From contig NC_059347.1 of NCBI RefSeq assembly GCF_019703515.2, forward strand, positions 24,885,001 to 24,949,000: a stretch of DNA of 64,000 nucleotides. Reading direction: 5' to 3'. Made by a program: the position numbers and the translations under genes. Positions 47,921-60,300 of this stretch are shown in pieces. The stretch's first letter is position 1. Every line of letters starts with the position of its first letter. Origin of the DNA: Myxocyprinus asiaticus. Taxonomy: Eukaryota > Chordata > Actinopteri > Cypriniformes > Catostomidae. The notes under the pieces were generated by a model. That model saw only the letters and a program-made list of their open reading frames with translations, had not been told where the DNA came from and made no database searches.

Positions 47921-48834
47921 AATAATCAGATCTGGCCAAATTGTCCCCCCAATAACTGATATCCTTGTTGCTGTTCTGCTGCAGTCCATTATGTGCTGCT
48001 GTATAATTGTCATTAAGTTGTTGCAGGAATAACATAAAGGTTTAAAAAAAGTTAAATGTTTAGCATGCTCATTAGCCTAACACCACTCGTCAATGTGATT
48101 TGAGATAGCCAATCAAATCGATGAAGGCGGGACTCGAGTTTAAGACACTAAGCGGGAACCTCATGGATTATCCCAGTGCCGTGCATCAGTAAGCAGTTCA
48201 GGTTAAGATTGTTAGTGTCATGTAAGATATAAGTATCTAACTAAATATGCCAAATTTGACCACTGTTATATGATAAAAATTTTGTGCCAACCGAAAGTAA
48301 TTTCCAAGGGTGCAAACTATTTTCCATTTTGCAAAATTTGTCGTTTTGAATTGAAAATATGTCACATACAGTAAGTGATTCGGATGTCATTCATAATTGT
48401 GAATGTGAAAACAATAACGGAGCTGTTTTCAGCATATTAGGCTGAAGATAAAGAGCGAATGTGTGTATATTGTAAAGGAATTGAATGAATGTGGTTATCT
48501 GGTAAGTTTCTGAAGTACTCTTTTAGAAAATTCACTTGATGTTGTCTTAGAAAATGATCTATAACACAAAGTAAAGCATTTTCACCATCAGATTAAAACT
48601 ACAACATGGTAAGACCTGTGACTTGTGGCTTTGAGTTTTTAGGTTGTGACAGGGACAGTGTCATATATTTTTAGTGCAAATAGTATTAGGTAATAATTAA
48701 CAATCAGTTTAAGATTTTGTCTTTAATTAATTCTGATTTTTTTTTACAGCATTTCCTAAGAGTCTACTTTTAAAAGAGGCCATTTTATTTTGAGAATGTT
48801 TCGTCAAGTTTGTGCTCAAAAAATGAGCCACCAG

Positions 48835-49125
48835 TTAAAGGAGTAGTTCACCTAAATATGGAAAATGTACTTTTACTCACTCATTTACTCACCCTTATGT
48901 TGTTTTTTCTTGGAACATAAAAATAGATATTATAAGCAGCTCTATTCCATAGAATAACAGTTTATAGTAAGCAGGAGCTGTCAAGCTTCATAAAGGACAA
49001 ATACTATAAAGTGTAATTAAAGGTTCAGTATAAATACATTATAACATTCCAAGCATTCTGGGGCCATAGAAAAGCTTTGTGTTGTATGGACATGAGGGAC
49101 AACTTGAGGACAGTAAAACATTTTT
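48835..49125. repeat. Diverged MITE copy (TTAAAGGAGTAGTTCACC end)
   Basis: Starts TTAAAGGAGTAGTTCACC and continues CATTTACTCACCCTTATGTT, the same left end as the copies above. The right end is not clear, so the limit is approximate. Truncated or very diverged. Confidence 0.5.
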
Positions 49126-50960
49126 TGTATTTTCTTTTTGCTAGCCAGCTGATGTCATGTCATTTTACAGATACATCAGTGATGAAAAGAAATTCAAATG
49201 ATACTTTTCTTTGAAAAAGAAAGAAAAGATGACTGAAACAGGCAAATAAATTGCTTGCAATGCAGACACAGTGTTTGTCTTGTACTGTGTGAACTTAAAA
49301 AAAACATATAATTTAAAAACTAAAATTATCAAATTTTGGTCATACAAGAGAGGTAAGTCTAGGGGAGTAAATGGAACCGGATAAGTTATTCTCTTGCCCA
49401 ACCGCAAACAACAAATAATAAGGCGAGGCTGTAACACAGACCCTCCCAGATGAAAAAAAATAACAATAATAATAACAAAAAAATTTTTTTAAAACACACC
49501 GATCAGCTGTTAAGGAAAGGTGTAAACAAAAACCATGTGAAAAGACAATGAAGAGCAAAGGTGAAGACTAGAACATGTCAGACACTTGTCAGCCGTTATT
49601 GTTTTCCTCTTTGTTGGTGAAGTACATCAAGATTTTTGAGAACTCTGTAATCTTTTTGATTCATTTGATTCATGTTTCATAATGATGCAGGGTTTAGTTT
49701 CTCTTTTGTTAAAGAACTCAAGCCTGTTCATAAGTCAAACTCGAGGTCAGTGGAAAGCATCATGGATGTGAGAAGTGTCATACTGATATCTTCCATGTTC
49801 GTCTAAGATGACATTTTAGGAAGTGAACCAGTTTGATCTTAAAACTAGGTTTCAATGATTTTAGGTATGAAAAAAACACCATTGCTCATCGTGTGCATGA
49901 CATGTGTTTTGCTTTAATTACACTAAACTTGACTAGTACACCATAAACTTGTCTAAAGTTTCCACAGAGGAAAAACTGTGGTTTGCAGTTGCCTACATGG
50001 AGTGTTGAAACAAGGCTGTTTCATTTCAAAAGAAAAAGATGGAGAGCAGAAAGCAGATGGCCATTCTGGGTCTAATAGAGCCAAACGGTTTCAGAATTCA
50101 GCTTATGAATGTGCACTTAAAGTCTGACAGGGCTACAGAGACTATTCATATTGCTACAATCCTTTCATTTATCAATTCTCTTCCAACTGTACATTTGGAT
50201 TAAGTGTATATCTATATTAAAGAGGTATAATAATACATTGTAAGCTTACCTAAAGAGAGTCTTCAATATAGGAAATGTCGGGAGACAAGCAGGAGACAAT
50301 GTTTAATAAAATTGGCTGTGGAAAACTTTGTGATGCTTTTAAGGACCCATTCCTAGTGCTATAGAGGGAGCTGTTCTTCAATTTCTTGATAAATGAAATG
50401 CTCATGGTAGCTCACACTGGACTAAATGAGCAGCAAGAGATTTGTGAGGGCTTAATGTCAGAATTAGTGCTTTGAGTCAAAGAATAACAAAGCTTTTATA
50501 TTTATTTATTTTTAATTCACCTTTTGCTTCTTTCTTTGAACAGAAAGAAAAAAACAATAACATTACATAACATATAAAATAACATTGCAAAAACATAAAG
50601 AGGTATCAAAGTACAACAAAATAACAATCCCATATACAATGCAGCACCAGTAACAACATTTCTGGTGACAGTGAATGCTGGCCGAGACACAACATTTCTT
50701 GTAAAGGCACAAAGACAGAACTCAACCTAGACTGGTTAACCCTTCTGTTTTGGAGAAAAAAAACAACAACTTTTTGTTCTGGTTAAAAAAGACCCAGAAG
50801 AGTAGAGCACAGCACCTCCCGTTTGATTATAAACATGAGCATTGCCATAGGCTTTTTTTTTTTTCTTTTTTTTTACACTAAACTCAAGTTTTAAAAATAG
50901 CAGTTCATCTTGAAAGAGTGCCATCTGTTTTTCAGTGGTCATACTTTTCATTTACAGATG

Positions 50961-51450
50961 CAGACTGATCTCACAGTTAAATCGGACACAGAAGGTTGAC
51001 TTTTCTTTAGCTAAAATCAGTCTGTGCCTACCAAAACGCGAAACACTGCCCCCAGTGGACAAAGCGGTAAGTGTTGTTGTCCACAGAGGGGTGCCAAAAA
51101 GGAGTTGTGAAGCAAGTTCTTTTCAGCTGTACAGGCTGTAATTTAGTGAAGAGGAATGCATATTTTTTAAACTGAAGCCCCCCAACCCAAACCCCAAACC
51201 TAATCATCAGTGGAGTAAAAATATAATGTTAGAGGGACAAATTAAACCTCCGAATCGCACTTGTCACTGATTATATTGAAATGATTACTTCCTAGTTTCC
51301 ATGCTGGATCTAGCACAGGTCTCCCACACTGCTGACACAATGTGTTTCCGATCATGTCACTCAGAACCGATACAAAAATGTCTGATAGGAGATGGCTCGT
51401 GTCAGTGAGTCGACATAATGTGGCTGATCCAAGGGTACAAGAACTAGTTA
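50961..51450. repeat. Dispersed repeat starting CAGACTGATCTCACAG, copy 2
   Basis: Same motif order as 37760-38040. It extends further right through CCTAATCATCAGTGGAG and AATATAATG, which resemble the segment CCTAACCATTAGTG at 38838, and ends in GCACAGGTCTCCCACACTGCTGAC, cut here as a degenerate tRNA-like head. This suggests a minus-strand SINE. Confidence 0.55.
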
Positions 51451-51565
51451 TCATGTTGACAGTGGGTAGCTATACAGTAAACCCTTATATTTACTGATAA
51501 TCTACTGATAATATAAATATGATAATTAAATTATGTATCTTGAAAAAAAACACAGAATCATGGCT

Positions 51566-51571
<6 letters not shown>

Positions 51572-51626
<55 letters not shown>
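51572..51626. repeat. (TA)n microsatellite
   Basis: About 55 bp of AT dinucleotides. Confidence 0.95.
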
Positions 51627-51629
<3 letters not shown>

Positions 51630-52024
51630 TATATAGTATATTGCTTTACCAGAATATAAATGTCTGCCCGGTGGACGAAAAATTATCGAAAAATTCCACT
51701 GACTCACATTGAAACATGGGATCTATGGATTAGGATATCATAGAGACTTGGGGATGGTCTCTTTTGACTTGGCCTAGTAAGCAACCTTCTTGCAACCATT
51801 TAATAATGCCCTAACAACCACAAAGCAACACCCTTGTTATCAGAGCCAAAACACCATGGCATTGCATTGTAGAAAAATATCATGAACAAATTATATATTT
51901 GTTTTTCATTTATACATTTTTGTGGAGAATCCAAAGCCATTTTGACCAAATGCAAGTTTTACTCTTAATTCTTAAACTACTGTAAATTGCAGTCCATACT
52001 AAAGTGTCCTTCTCTCTCCTGCAG

Positions 52025-52335
52025 GTTATGAGAGCTCTGCAACACTGACCACCCTCAATAGTGTCCAGCCCCTGAAGACAAGAAGTCAAGTATTGAATGC
52101 ATTGACCATTTTTTAGATTTGCTGGTATGGATGACCACTGTGACCTATTGTTGCACTACAATTTTCCAAGCCTGACAGCACATTTAAAGCAACATACAAA
52201 GTGACTTGAATAATCCTTGAACTTTGTGTTGTATGGAGTGTATTACAATATTTTATGACGAAATTGCCATTTGATCCAACTTTTCCTGACGTGCTTGTAC
52301 TCAAGATTTTCAATAAATTGTGTATTTTTTCTAAA
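52025..52335 (+). ncRNA. Candidate terminal exon with poly(A) signal
   Basis: Strong acceptor CCTTCTCTCTCCTGCAG (AG at 52023-52024). About 290 bases later comes AATAAA (52312-52317), followed by ATTGTGTATTTTTTCT and, after the likely cleavage zone (52328-52340), a GT-rich GGTCTTGTGATTT. This is the normal layout of a vertebrate 3' terminal exon. Reading frames inside are short, so it would be noncoding or a 3' untranslated region. Confidence 0.5.
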
Positions 52336-52599
52336 AAAGGAACAGGTCTTGTGATTTATTTGCCTAACTGTGGGTGATGAAATATTTAATATCCTGGGTA
52401 TTAAAATGATCAGTCTCAGATCTATTGAGAAGGTTGACATGGTTGAATCAGTACCCCGCTAAGGGACTGCAGCTCAGGGAATTATTGCTTCACTCTGAAT
52501 GTGCCACCTCTACAATATTTGTTGGAATATAATGTACAATTATCCTTTCTTTCCTTTCTCAGATCTAACTTTTCTCTGTCGTGCACATTGTTCAAAGTT

Positions 52600-52685
52600 T
52601 TCATACAAATGCAGACATAACAGATTTGTCAAGGCCGTAACCACCATAGACATTGAGGGGGACATGACATCAGATAATGTCTAAG
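52600..52685 (+). repeat. Dispersed repeat with GGCCGTAACC core, copy 2
   Basis: Second copy of the repeat at 47860, also preceded by a similar CA(A)ATGCAGACATAACAG / TTGCGTTTTATGACACAA segment. It lies 270 bp downstream of the terminal-exon-like segment. Confidence 0.5.
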
Positions 52686-53121
52686 ATGAACCAAATCCAA
52701 TCAAAAACTTCAAATCGCAATATTCACATTCCCAGAAAAACTGTTTTTCTCTTTTCTCTGAAATGCATCAGGAAATTGTCAAGATGAATGAATAAAGGTA
52801 CTTTGGGAGTCCACCAGAACACCTGAATACAAAGCCAGGCATTGTGTGTCGCACTGACCTCAGTGTCATGTGACTCTGTTATGTCCAGGTGTTGCCTGTA
52901 TCTGGAGCAAAAAAATGCTCAAATGGCCAAACCAAAAATAAACTAAAATAACATGGTGGAGAGGAAATATTCAGGAAATAATGCCTACTTTAAAAAAGAA
53001 AAAAAAGAAAAAAATTTATTGAGAGTGTGAATATTATAGTCCTATGCATTTATTATGTGCATGCCTGGTGTCATTTACGTCAGACCGACAAGAAACCATT
53101 AGAAAATATTTTCTGTGAGCT

Positions 53122-53430
53122 GTTAAAGGAATAAATCACCCCAAAACTGTCTTTCGAAACCTGAAAGACTTTCGTCTTTTCTACTTTTATTTTTATTTTA
53201 TTTTTATTTGTGTTGTCTTTGGAGCACAAAATTAGTTATTTATAGTAAAATGTCCAAACTGCTTTTTTCCATACAAAGTAAATAGTACCCACACAGTCAA
53301 ACAAACTTACATTTCAGTCTATTGCTCACAAAATGCTATCATATGGCTTCAGCAGACTTGGAATATGGCACATAAGTAATATGGACTACTTTTATGATGC
53401 TTTTATTATCTTTTTTAGACTTTGACAGCC
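53122..53430. repeat. Diverged MITE copy (TTAAAGGAATAAATCACCCC end)
   Basis: Left end TTAAAGGAATAAATCACCCC at about 53124, then the family-like string TGTTGTCTTTGGAGCACAAA. The right end cannot be recognised. Assignment to the GTTCACCC family is by the end and by gene-free context. Confidence 0.4.
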
Positions 53431-54724
53431 TCTGGTTCACAGACACTTTCATTAAATATCTTTTTAAAATTTCAATCAGTCTGTTTGTCTGACTGAAATC
53501 ACACAACAAGACCCTCCTGCAGTTGTGCTACTGCATCTATTTACCAGCATTTAGTCCTTTCAGACACCTCTATCTGCCATCTGATGAACATATGAATTCA
53601 CTTTATGAATCTCAGTAGTTTCAGTCCAAACCTTCAGATAAATTATTTTAGACTCATAATCTATAATTCAGAGATAGAAAATAATAAAGAATTAGAAATG
53701 ACAGGCAGAGGCAAAATTTGATTAGGCATATTGACTGATTAATGCCCATTGTAAATCTATGATGACTGATGTTCCATCTTCAGTTATGAATCACAGTTTT
53801 AGAGTAGATCTTCCCAGAACAATGGTGCTGCCTGCCTCAACTCTCCGGCACAATTGAATTGTCTGAAAGCACATAGAACCACAAAAAGCCCTGCTAGCTT
53901 TGCTTTAGAATCACTTACCAATGATCCTAAATCAGCAGCAAACAATGAAACTCAATATACTTTTTGTTGACATTTGAAGTTTAGAGAAAAGAAAATGAAC
54001 TCAGAGTGCTTTCAGGGCCAAAGAAAGTGACCTTGGTGAGGCCAGGTAGAGGTATCTAACTTAAAAAAACTCCATTACCTAATCCAGGATTTGCACTATT
54101 TTTTTGGTTCATAAGAAAGAGGAAAGTACAGTGCGGTATTTCACCTTTATCTCCTGATAGCAGGTCTTTGTGTTGTGTTATCTTATTCTCGTTGGAAATA
54201 AGGGAGAGATGAGATGGAGGGGAAAAGCCTCCAAGGCACGATACACCACACGTTCCCCGTGGATGGCGAGATACCAAACACTTCCTTTCCAAACTTTCCA
54301 CCACTTTCATGCTAAAGAAGATGAGAGCCAGTTGCATTGCAAAAGGGGCTTTTTTTGGATTTCTCTACAGACAAATAGAGGGATACGTCTGAAAAAGCAG
54401 AGCATATGCCACTGTATGAGGTGTGTGCGTGCCTGTGTGTGTGTGTATTTTTGAGTATACGTACATGCACAGAACACAAAGGGAACTTTTAAAGAGAGAA
54501 CTGTGTAACATATTCCCAGAGTGTCTGTCTGCCAGTCAGAATTCCCAAGCATGCCAGGTGATGTCCTCTAAAGCACAGATCTATCTGTGCAAGACACCCC
54601 TGTGACAGAACACATAGCACATTGATTTTTACAGATGAGTTGCAGTGGCCTGCGAGGTTTCTCTATCTCTTTAGACTGAGAATGAAAAGTTATGGGTCGC
54701 ACTAATACTGTAGCAGGTGGATGC

Positions 54725-54726
<2 letters not shown>

Positions 54727-54780
<54 letters not shown>
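54727..54780. repeat. (CT)n microsatellite
   Basis: Uninterrupted CT run of about 54 bp. Confidence 0.95.
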
Positions 54781-54784
<4 letters not shown>

Positions 54785-54980
54785 TTTTTATCTCATTTTG
54801 GCTGCACTGTTATTTTAACTTGGTACCACACATGAAATATAAACACAATGGGCCTTATTGATGAAACACAAGGAGAATTAATTTCTGCAAAAAACGTAAG
54901 AATGTTTAACGAATGATGTACACAGAAATTCATTTCGCTTGTGTTTCATGAATGAGGTACAATGATTTAATTATCTATTT

Positions 54981-55011
<31 letters not shown>

Positions 55012-55012
55012 G

Positions 55013-55089
55013 TTTAGGTTACAAACTGGTAATTACAAGGGTATTATGCTATAAATGTGGTTTATGAGGACATTTCTAGTGTCCCCATA
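55013..55089 (-). repeat. 77-bp dispersed repeat, copy 2 (inverted)
   Basis: Inverted copy of 27837-27913 with no difference seen over 77 bp. It is preceded by a GT run and a run of 17 or so G (54994-55012), and followed 60 bp later by a GGTTAG-rich segment (55156-55190). Confidence 0.75.
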
Positions 55090-55224
55090 ATTCAAATCGC
55101 TTAAAAAACTAAATGAATTTTATTGAAAATGTAAAACTGCAGAACGTTTTTTGTGAGGGTTAGATTTAGGGGTAGGGTTAGGGTTAGGGGATAGAATCTA
55201 TAGATCGCACAGTATAAAAATCAT

Positions 55225-55257
<33 letters not shown>

Positions 55258-55807
55258 TTGTGTACTTGAGCACCAATATGCATGTTTTTTTTTTTTTTTT
55301 TTTTTGTTTTTTTTTGTCTCAATGCATTTTGAAGTCTGGTATAGGAAAGACTGGGGCTAGTTGTCACATGGGGAATTTGTCACAAGGGCTATATCTAAGT
55401 AAGTTTTTTTAAGGGCTATATCGGTTTTGAGTCAGAAGTCCAATAACACAAATGCTTTCTTTCTCCAGTGGTTTTGTATGTTGGTTTCAAACAGTGCAAG
55501 ACTGTCTGTAATTTGAATAACTGTGAGGAATTTTATCTCTTCATTCTAAAATTCCAGTTTCATGATATTATTTTAATAGTTGTTGGTTAAACAAATACAC
55601 ACAATGAAACCATACTGGTATACTTTGAAAATGGATTGTAACTGAATGGTTGAACTGTTTTATTTATTTATTAATTTTTCAGTTGTACCAAACAATTTTT
55701 TGTAATGTCAGGGAAGTTGTTTAAATTTTTTTGAGGCATGTGTTTTAAATGTTCTAATTTCATTTAAATTATTTTCAGATAATTAAATTTTTTGATCATT
55801 ATTGATA

Positions 55808-55808
<1 letters not shown>

Positions 55809-55838
<30 letters not shown>

Positions 55839-55855
55839 CAGACAGACAGACAGAC

Positions 55856-55930
<75 letters not shown>
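55809..55930. repeat. (GACA)n(TAGA)n compound microsatellite
   Basis: GACA units to about 55854, then TAGA/GATA units to 55930; over 120 bp in total. GATA/GACA tracts are common in fish. Confidence 0.95.
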
Positions 55931-57351
55931 CATTCAATCACTATGTAGAATCACAGATTATACAAGTTTCTGTTGGTCATAACAATGGTTTGACTTTTTT
56001 GTGTGCTACATTTAACATTTTTACCTTTGCATGAGTTGTTTTGTGTAATTAAATATTCTATAATAAGCTATTAAATGGCAGGTTCCCATTATGATCCTAT
56101 ATACAATACTTTTGCAATTGGGGCATGTTGTCACAAAAGGTCAACGTGTGTTTGATGAATTGTATCTTGTTTTCCTGAGCAATAATGGTGGAACTTTTTG
56201 ATAGCATTTTTTTGTAGCCAAGACTTTGAGGTATATGTCTATATTAAAAAAAAAAAAAAAATACTTTAAAAAAAAGAGTAAAAAATGTGTGACAACTTGC
56301 CCAGTCTCCCCTATACAATGATTGAATCTGAAGTGACTGAGTGTAGAGGTCCCAGAGGTGCAAAAAACCATTGAGCTCAGAAACAAAGACAGTTTTATCC
56401 TAGGTATGCATTTATATATATATATATATATTGCTACAAAAGCACACTTCCTGATGTGATGAGTGTAACACTTTTATATTGGTCAATAACAGGCTATCTG
56501 AAGCCTTGCATTTCCCATGATTTATTTCTGGTTCACTGAGTTAACTACTGTCATATTTTCACCGTCTTTATGAGAACTGTGACAAGACACATAATACAAC
56601 AGTCATCTACAGCAGACATGTAGAATCTCCAACATAGTCTCATGACAACTTGTTTTAATTCGCATGAGATGGCGAAATCATAAGATATTGTACGACTTCC
56701 TTCATATGCACATTTTCATCAGGAAACAGCATATTCCTCATTTTAATTTAACCCCCAAATGAATCACAACATTTAAAAAATAGTTTGTCATACTCATGTA
56801 GAAATCACAGAGAATGGTTTGGGAAACTGATATTTAATAACTGATGGTAAGATGGTGAGTTCGGTCGAAGTCAGTGAGTGTCTCCTCCTCTCACCCATTA
56901 CGATCAATATCTTCCAAGGCTATCCCACTGCTTTGAGACCCCTCTTTCTTCTGTCAGCATGCCTAGGGGCAGTATGGTGTAAACAAGTGGAGTGCTTTTT
57001 GCTTTTCAACTGATCCACAACCAAGAGTCAAAAGCATGATTGTTTCATGTGTTCTACAAAACTAAAGGATCATGAACAGAAGCAGAAACAGAGGGCAGGT
57101 TTGTATTAACCTTTTTGTAACCTGTTACAGTAACAACATTTAAATAGGACACTTCTGAAGATGATGTTACAGAGAGAGAGGGAGTCTTTAGGTCAGACTG
57201 AACATTGAGTCTGATGTTGATTTCCGGTCATAAATACGATTTTTAATCTGATATTTTGGCTTGGTAATGAAATGTATGACTTGATTATATATATGACATG
57301 TATGGTAATGACTTGGTAATGACATGACAGTATGCATTTAAGAGGCGCTTC
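55931..57351. other. AT-rich stretch without a recognised gene
   Basis: Poly-A at 56246-56275 and a TA run at 56413-56431. No element ends or exons noticed. Confidence 0.5.
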
Positions 57352-57562
57352 CCCTAAAACTGAAAATTTTGCCACAATTTACTCACCCTCATATTGTGCC
57401 AAACCTTCTGAAGCACTAAAGAAGATGTTAGGCAGAATGTATGGAACTGACAGCCTTAGTCCCCATTAAGTTTCCTTTTTTAGAGAAAAGGGAAGCATCA
57501 ACATTCGTAAAAAATATCTAATCGTGAAAATAATTGACATTTTTGGTGAACTATCCCTTTAA
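57352..57562. repeat. MITE remnant next to the L1 tail
   Basis: Contains AATTTACTCACCCTCATATT on the left and GGTGAACTATCCCTTTAAG on the right, the latter a well preserved right end of the GTTCACCC family. The L1 tail begins about 30 bp further right. Confidence 0.6.
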
Positions 57563-57830
57563 GACAGTGGCATAGCCAAGGGAGGGCCAGAATATTATTT
57601 TTTATTAACAATTTTTTATTGATTCCATGCAGCAAATCAAATAGACACAACAGAAAGCGCAAAATCAAAACACATGAAATCACAACTTTACCCCCTGAAC
57701 ATTAACCCCACCCCCACCCAACACAGACAAGCACTCCAGTGGTCAAAAGCCAACTGACAAAGACACACAAATAGACAATAAATCAGCATAAAATATTTAG
57801 AAACATAAAATAATAAACTAAAAAAAAACA

Positions 57831-60170
57831 CTAGTCTCCATCCGTTGCCCCTCCCCGAGAGCCTTCCAAAAAGGCTAGATAGCTGCCCCATTTCCTGATG
57901 TATATATCCATGTTGCCTAGCCTTCTATATACCATCTCTTCCGCCACCCTGTCCAACTCGACGCACCACTCAAGAAATGAGGGCGCATCAGTCGACCTCC
58001 ACCCCCTGAGGATTACCCGCATGCCAATCATCATGCCGGTCAGGACCCAGCTCTCCATTTATCCATCACCCATATAGGACCGCCCCATCAACCAAAATAC
58101 ACATTCTGGGGCAAAATGAAAATTGAAAGTCCACTACGTCACACATGAAGCTGTGAACATTCAACCGGAATTCTTGGATCTTAACACATCCCCAAAAAAC
58201 ATAGGTTGTGTCCCTGTCTTCTGATTGGCATCGCCAGCAGGTGGGTGTGCCTTTAAGACCAAGCCTATACAATCTAGAATCGATGAAAAATCTTAAATTA
58301 AATCAGATGCACCCTTGCATCTTTAAATGCAGACTTGACATTTTTTAGAATCCTAGCCCACATTCCCTCCTCCAATACCAAGTTTAAATCTTTCTCCCAT
58401 AATCTCTTGAGAGAAGCTGAAGCTCCGTCCTCCAGACTCTGAATTAACAGGGAGTAATAAACTGATGCCTCATGACCTTTTCCAAAAGCAGTAATCACCA
58501 TTTCCAGAGTATCTGCCACTTTAGGGGGGTGTATGCTACTCCCACAAATAGTACAGAGCAGGTGGCGCAACTGTAAATACCTAAAGAACTGAGATCTGGG
58601 AATCCTAAAATGTTGAACCATATTTTCAAAAGATCTCAACACTCCACTCTCATATAGGTCACTGAGCATACTAACCTCCCTCACAATCCAATCTGACCAG
58701 CAGAAAGGGGATTTATTATTACGTAATTTTGTGTTCAGCCATATGCTCGAGGCAATATTTAAATACATTTCTGAATTAAACACTCTGGACACTTTTGTCC
58801 ATACCACGTGCAAATGCGAGATAACGGGCTGTGACTTAACTTCTCCGGTTAGTTTAATAGAAAGGCTTGCAATGGCAAAATAGGGACAAGAACTTCCTGT
58901 TCGATACAAAACCAGGGAGGGGCTCTCTCAGGTGGAATCGATCAATGAGCCAAATGTCTGAGACCGAATGCATAATAATAAAACAAAATCTTGGGTAGGC
59001 CTAGCCCACCATTGTCAATCGGCCTATGTAACTTATTGAAATGTAATCTGGGAAGTTTACCACTCCAAATGAAAGACTTCGCCATACTATCAAATTGCTT
59101 GAAATACGAGAGGGGCACATCTACAGGGAGAGACTGTAGCAGGTAGTTGAATTTTGGAATACAATTCATTTTAATAACATCAACCTTCCCAATCATAGAT
59201 AAATGTAATGAAGCCCACCTGCCCACATCACTTGAAAACATTTTTATTAAGGGGTCAAAATTAACTAACTAAATCAGACAAATTTGCTCCCTGTTTGGGC
59301 ATCTGGAAGGCACCCGGCTGAAAAGCCGTTACCAGGCAGTATGCTGTCAGAGCCAAAGTTTCGGATTTAGACCAATTGACTCTGTATCCTGAGAACTTAG
59401 AAAAGGAATTAATAATTCTGTGGAGGCAAGGCATAGATTTAGTGGGGTCAGAGACGAATAATAAAATATCATCTGCGTAAAGCAAAAGCTTATGCGGCAT
59501 ACCTCCCGCCACCACTCCTTGAAAATCATCTTCCTTTCTTATTGTGGCTGCTAATGGTTCCAGGGCAAGACGACAATAAGGGGGAAAGAGGGCAACCTGC
59601 CGGGTGCCCCTATCCAGAGTAAAATAATCTGAAATGAATCAATTCGTTTGTACCGCCGCTACCGGGTGTCTATAAAGTAACTTAATCCATCCAATAAAAG
59701 TGTTCCCGAACCCTTATATTTCCAAAATCTTAAAAAGATAATCCCATTCTACCATACCAAATGCCTTTTCGGTGTCAAATGAGATGGCAGTGACCGGAGT
59801 CTGATCATCACTGACCACATGATATTGATGAAACGCCTAATGTTATCAGAAGAGCTGCAGCCCTGAATAAACCCCACCTGATCTATATGTATAAAAGATG
59901 TCATAACTTAATCGGTTAGCCAGGATTTTTGCAATATTTTTACGTCTAGCTGGATCAGCGAAATTGGACGGTAACTCTTGCACTCGCTTGGATCTTTGTC
60001 CTTTTTAAGAATCAAACTGATCCGGGCTTATGTAATGGTTGGTGGAAGCTTTCCATTCTTTAATGATTCCGTATTAACTTCTAACAAAATGTATCCAGTT
60101 CTGTAGCATAAGATTTAAAAATTCAGCAGCAAAGCCATCTGGCCCTGGAGCCTTGCCTGTAGGCAAACAA
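57831..60170 (-). pseudogene. L1 ORF2 remnant: reverse transcriptase and C-terminal region, endonuclease lost
   Basis: Reading leftward, the first recognisable motif is LPTGKAPGPDGF at about 60165-60130, the conserved start of the L1 reverse transcriptase domain. The catalytic YADDILLF box lies at about 59470 (frame 59261-59515). Later pieces are KSFIWSGKLPRLHFNKLHRP followed by GGLGLPK (frame 58942-59241), a thumb and C-terminal stretch (58298-58909), and a Cys-rich zinc-knuckle-like piece CWRCQSEDRDTTYVFWGC (58066-58272). In that last piece a Tyr stands where such motifs normally have His. The final frame ends at 57831. The pieces lie in different phases with stops between them, and no endonuclease domain is present, so it is dead. 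Confidence 0.85.
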
Positions 60171-60177
60171 ACTCCAG

Positions 60178-60273
60178 CCACTAGGCGGAACCAGCACAAA
60201 AAGAAACGAAAAAAGACACCCAGCTTCCTCGAACAGTCAAGTGTATGTTCAATGAGACAGGTCCACTAGGCGG
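60178..60273. repeat. Direct repeat at the L1 deletion join
   Basis: The 11-mer CCACTAGGCGG occurs at 60178-60188 and again at 60263-60273. It brackets 75 bp of sequence that I cannot assign to either ORF, exactly where ORF1 and the truncated ORF2 meet. It may be a scar of recombination or of a template switch during reverse transcription. Confidence 0.6.
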
Positions 60274-60300
60274 CAACATGAAAATCACCAAGTGGCTTAC

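Noticed and set aside
55798..55930. CRISPR-like regular repeats
   Set aside because: The repeats are 4-bp tandem units without spacers; the window is eukaryotic.
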